In this document: in pieces, positions 6,673 through 7,817 of the stretch
Position numbering within the stretch: the stretch's first letter is position 1
Layout: every line of letters begins with the position of its first letter
Assembly (NCBI GenBank): GCA_029940175.1
Contig: JAOZRM010000118.1
Span: 1,806-9,622, forward strand
From: Candidatus Sabulitectum sp.
Lineage (GTDB): Bacteria > Fermentibacterota > Fermentibacteria > Fermentibacterales > JCC-6
Direction of reading: 5' to 3'
Length of the DNA: 7,817 nt
Made by a program: the position numbers and the translations under genes
Notes under the pieces: model-generated
What the model saw: the letters and a program-made list of their open reading frames with translations, nothing else
Told to the model about the DNA's origin: nothing
Database searches by the model: none

Positions 6673-7817
6673 GGATTCGTCTGCCGAATCTTCAGGGATA
6701 TCCCAGTGAACCGGCCAGGGAACTTCATTCTTGGAATATCCGGAAGAAATGAGTTTTCCGTGAAGCTCGATGAAAGCATCAAAATCTTCTTTACCAAACT
6801 TTACGTCAGAAATGATCTTGTATGCAAGATGGTAGTTCTCAAGTGCCTTACGGTGATTACTTTCGTGGGAATCAATTAGCCCAAGCCCACCGAGGAGAAA
6901 CCCCTCTGTTTCTCGATCTCCAACGTCCTTACTTATTCCCAGAGCTTTCTCGTAATAAGTACGGGCTTCTTCCATTTGTCCCTGGCTCAAATGCAGATCG
7001 CCAAGATTCCCGAGAAGAATTCCCTCGCTTTTGCGATCTCCAGCTTCTCTGCTTATTCCCAGAGCCTGATTGAAATAAGTACGGGCTTCATCCACATGTC
7101 CTTGTTTTGAATGTAGATTGCCAAGATTTCCGAGGACAATTCCTTCGCTTTTGCGATCTCCAACTTCCTTGCTTATCCCCAGAGCCTTCTCGTAATAGGT
7201 GCGGGTTTCTTCCATGCGTTCTTGCATTAAGTGTAGATTGCCAAGATTTCCAAGGATAACGCCTTCACTTCTGATATCTCCAACCTCCTTGCTTATTTCC
7301 AGAGCCTTACTGTAATTAGTATGGGTTTTTCCCATGTGTCCCTGGCTCCTGTGCAGAACACCAAGATTTGCGAGGACAATCAGTTCTGCTCTGCGAAACC
7401 CAACTTCACGGTATATTTTCAGGGCCTTCTTGTAATAGGTACGGGCTTCTTCCATGTACTTTTGGTTCGCATATAGAATGCCAAGGTTTCCGAGGAGAAA
7501 CCCTTCGTTTTCTCGATCTCCAACTTTCTTGCTTATTTCCAGAGCATTCTCGTAGAGGTTTTGGGCTTGTTCCATATGACCAGTTGTCCAGAAGAATGCT
7601 CCCTTTCTATTGTATGATTCTGTAATCCACTTCATTGTTTTTGACTCTTCTGCGAGGAGTATCATTTTTTCAATAACCCGTTCCTGCTCTTCACGCCTGC
7701 CGAGTAGATCAAGAACTCTTTCCTTTTGCTTGAGTAATTCGAAAAGGCTTTCGACTTCTTCAGTGGTTTCAGGATTGTTACCAAGCCAGTTTTCAAGTTT
7801 GTCAGAGAGGTTAAGGG
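6658..7817 (-). CDS. TPR-repeat protein, partial (N-terminus outside the window), paralogue of the downstream TIR/ATPase/TPR protein
   Basis: The reading frame stays open to the window edge (last full codon at 7815), giving 385 visible C-terminal residues. The methionine at 7665 is internal and not the true start. Visible residues 1-98 match the linker before the TPR array of the downstream protein: DKLE near the start, an exact LLGRREEQ block (37-44) equivalent to its residues 841-848, then IEKM. Six 40-residue TPR units follow (99-338), with consensus like GDRKSEGILLGNLG...EEARTYYEKALGISKEV. The tail (339-385) carries VPWPVHWDIPE (365-375), matching the downstream VPWPAHWGIPE. The shared linker, array and tail show that the two genes are paralogues. 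The missing N-terminal part probably includes an ATPase and perhaps a TIR or cyclase domain, but none of it is visible. TPRs normally mediate protein-protein contacts, so this end is likely the sensing or partner-binding part. It is the upstream gene of an operon, with a one-base overlap to the next. Confidence 0.88.
   Translation of the reverse strand, partial: LNLSDKLENWLGNNPETTEEVESLFELLKQKERVLDLLGRREEQERVIEKMILLAEESKTMKWITESYNRKGAFFWTTGHMEQAQNLYENALEISKKVGDRENEGFLLGNLGILYANQKYMEEARTYYKKALKIYREVGFRRAELIVLANLGVLHRSQGHMGKTHTNYSKALEISKEVGDIRSEGVILGNLGNLHLMQERMEETRTYYEKALGISKEVGDRKSEGIVLGNLGNLHSKQGHVDEARTYFNQALGISREAGDRKSEGILLGNLGDLHLSQGQMEEARTYYEKALGISKDVGDRETEGFLLGGLGLIDSHESNHRKALENYHLAYKIISDVKFGKEDFDAFIELHGKLISSGYSKNEVPWPVHWDIPEDSADESGTES
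6802..7521 (-). repeat. Six tandem 120-bp TPR-coding units
   Basis: Six back-to-back 120-base units each encode one 40-residue TPR starting at G(D/F)xxxE. The period is exact, with no insertion or deletion, down to the sixth unit, which is the most diverged. Similarity is clear at the DNA level: comparing 6961-7080 with 7081-7200 by eye gives about 97 matches in 120. The four units between 6922 and 7401 look most alike. This suggests internal duplication or gene conversion within the array, more recent than in the paralogue downstream. Confidence 0.85.

Noticed and set aside
6802..7521. CRISPR-like array or minisatellite
   Set aside because: The 120-base units have no alternating repeat and spacer structure, and they translate in frame into standard 40-residue TPRs.
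6658..7665. A complete 335-residue TPR gene starting at the ATG at 7665
   Set aside because: The frame continues upstream without a stop to the window edge, and the extra 50 residues match the paralogue's linker, so this methionine is internal.

Overview
The window carries three protein genes, all on the minus strand, and reads from right to left. Base composition is moderate and looks even across the genes, with one AT-rich intergenic strip (about 2593-2827). I see no tRNA, rRNA, CRISPR array, integrase, transposase or insertion sequence.

Organism: the 88-2592 gene encodes a secreted protein with a signal peptide and a C-terminal domain like those used for type IX secretion. That points to the Fibrobacteres-Chlorobi-Bacteroidetes (FCB) group or an allied candidate phylum. 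Its promoter is a classic sigma-70 type (TTGACT, 17 bases, TATAAA) with a strong GGGAGG ribosome binding site. This is unlike the promoters and weak Shine-Dalgarno use typical of Bacteroidota proper, so a deeper FCB lineage or candidate phylum seems more likely. This is inference; no marker gene is present.

Right part (2828-7817): two paralogous multidomain genes overlap by one base (TAATG) and look co-transcribed. The upstream one is cut by the window edge. Only 385 C-terminal residues are visible: a helical linker, six uniform 40-residue TPR units and a conserved tail. The downstream one is complete (1276 residues). In order it has a TIR domain, a class III nucleotide cyclase-like domain that has lost its catalytic residues, a STAND/AAA-type ATPase with intact Walker motifs, a helical region, about nine TPR repeats, and the same tail motif (VPWPxHWxIPE). 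TIR effector, NTPase switch and repeat sensor is the layout of NLR-like immune or cell-death proteins. The pair is therefore a candidate defence or stress-signalling module, but no function is proven here. A weak hairpin with a T-run follows the operon.

Left part (88-2592): a separately transcribed gene for a secreted multidomain protein. It has a C39-like (papain-fold) cysteine peptidase domain, two Ig/PKD-like repeats, two Kre9/KNH-like beta-sandwich repeats and the sorting domain. A long inverted repeat (30-76) lies just after its stop codon. Nothing in the sequence ties this gene functionally to the TIR/TPR pair.
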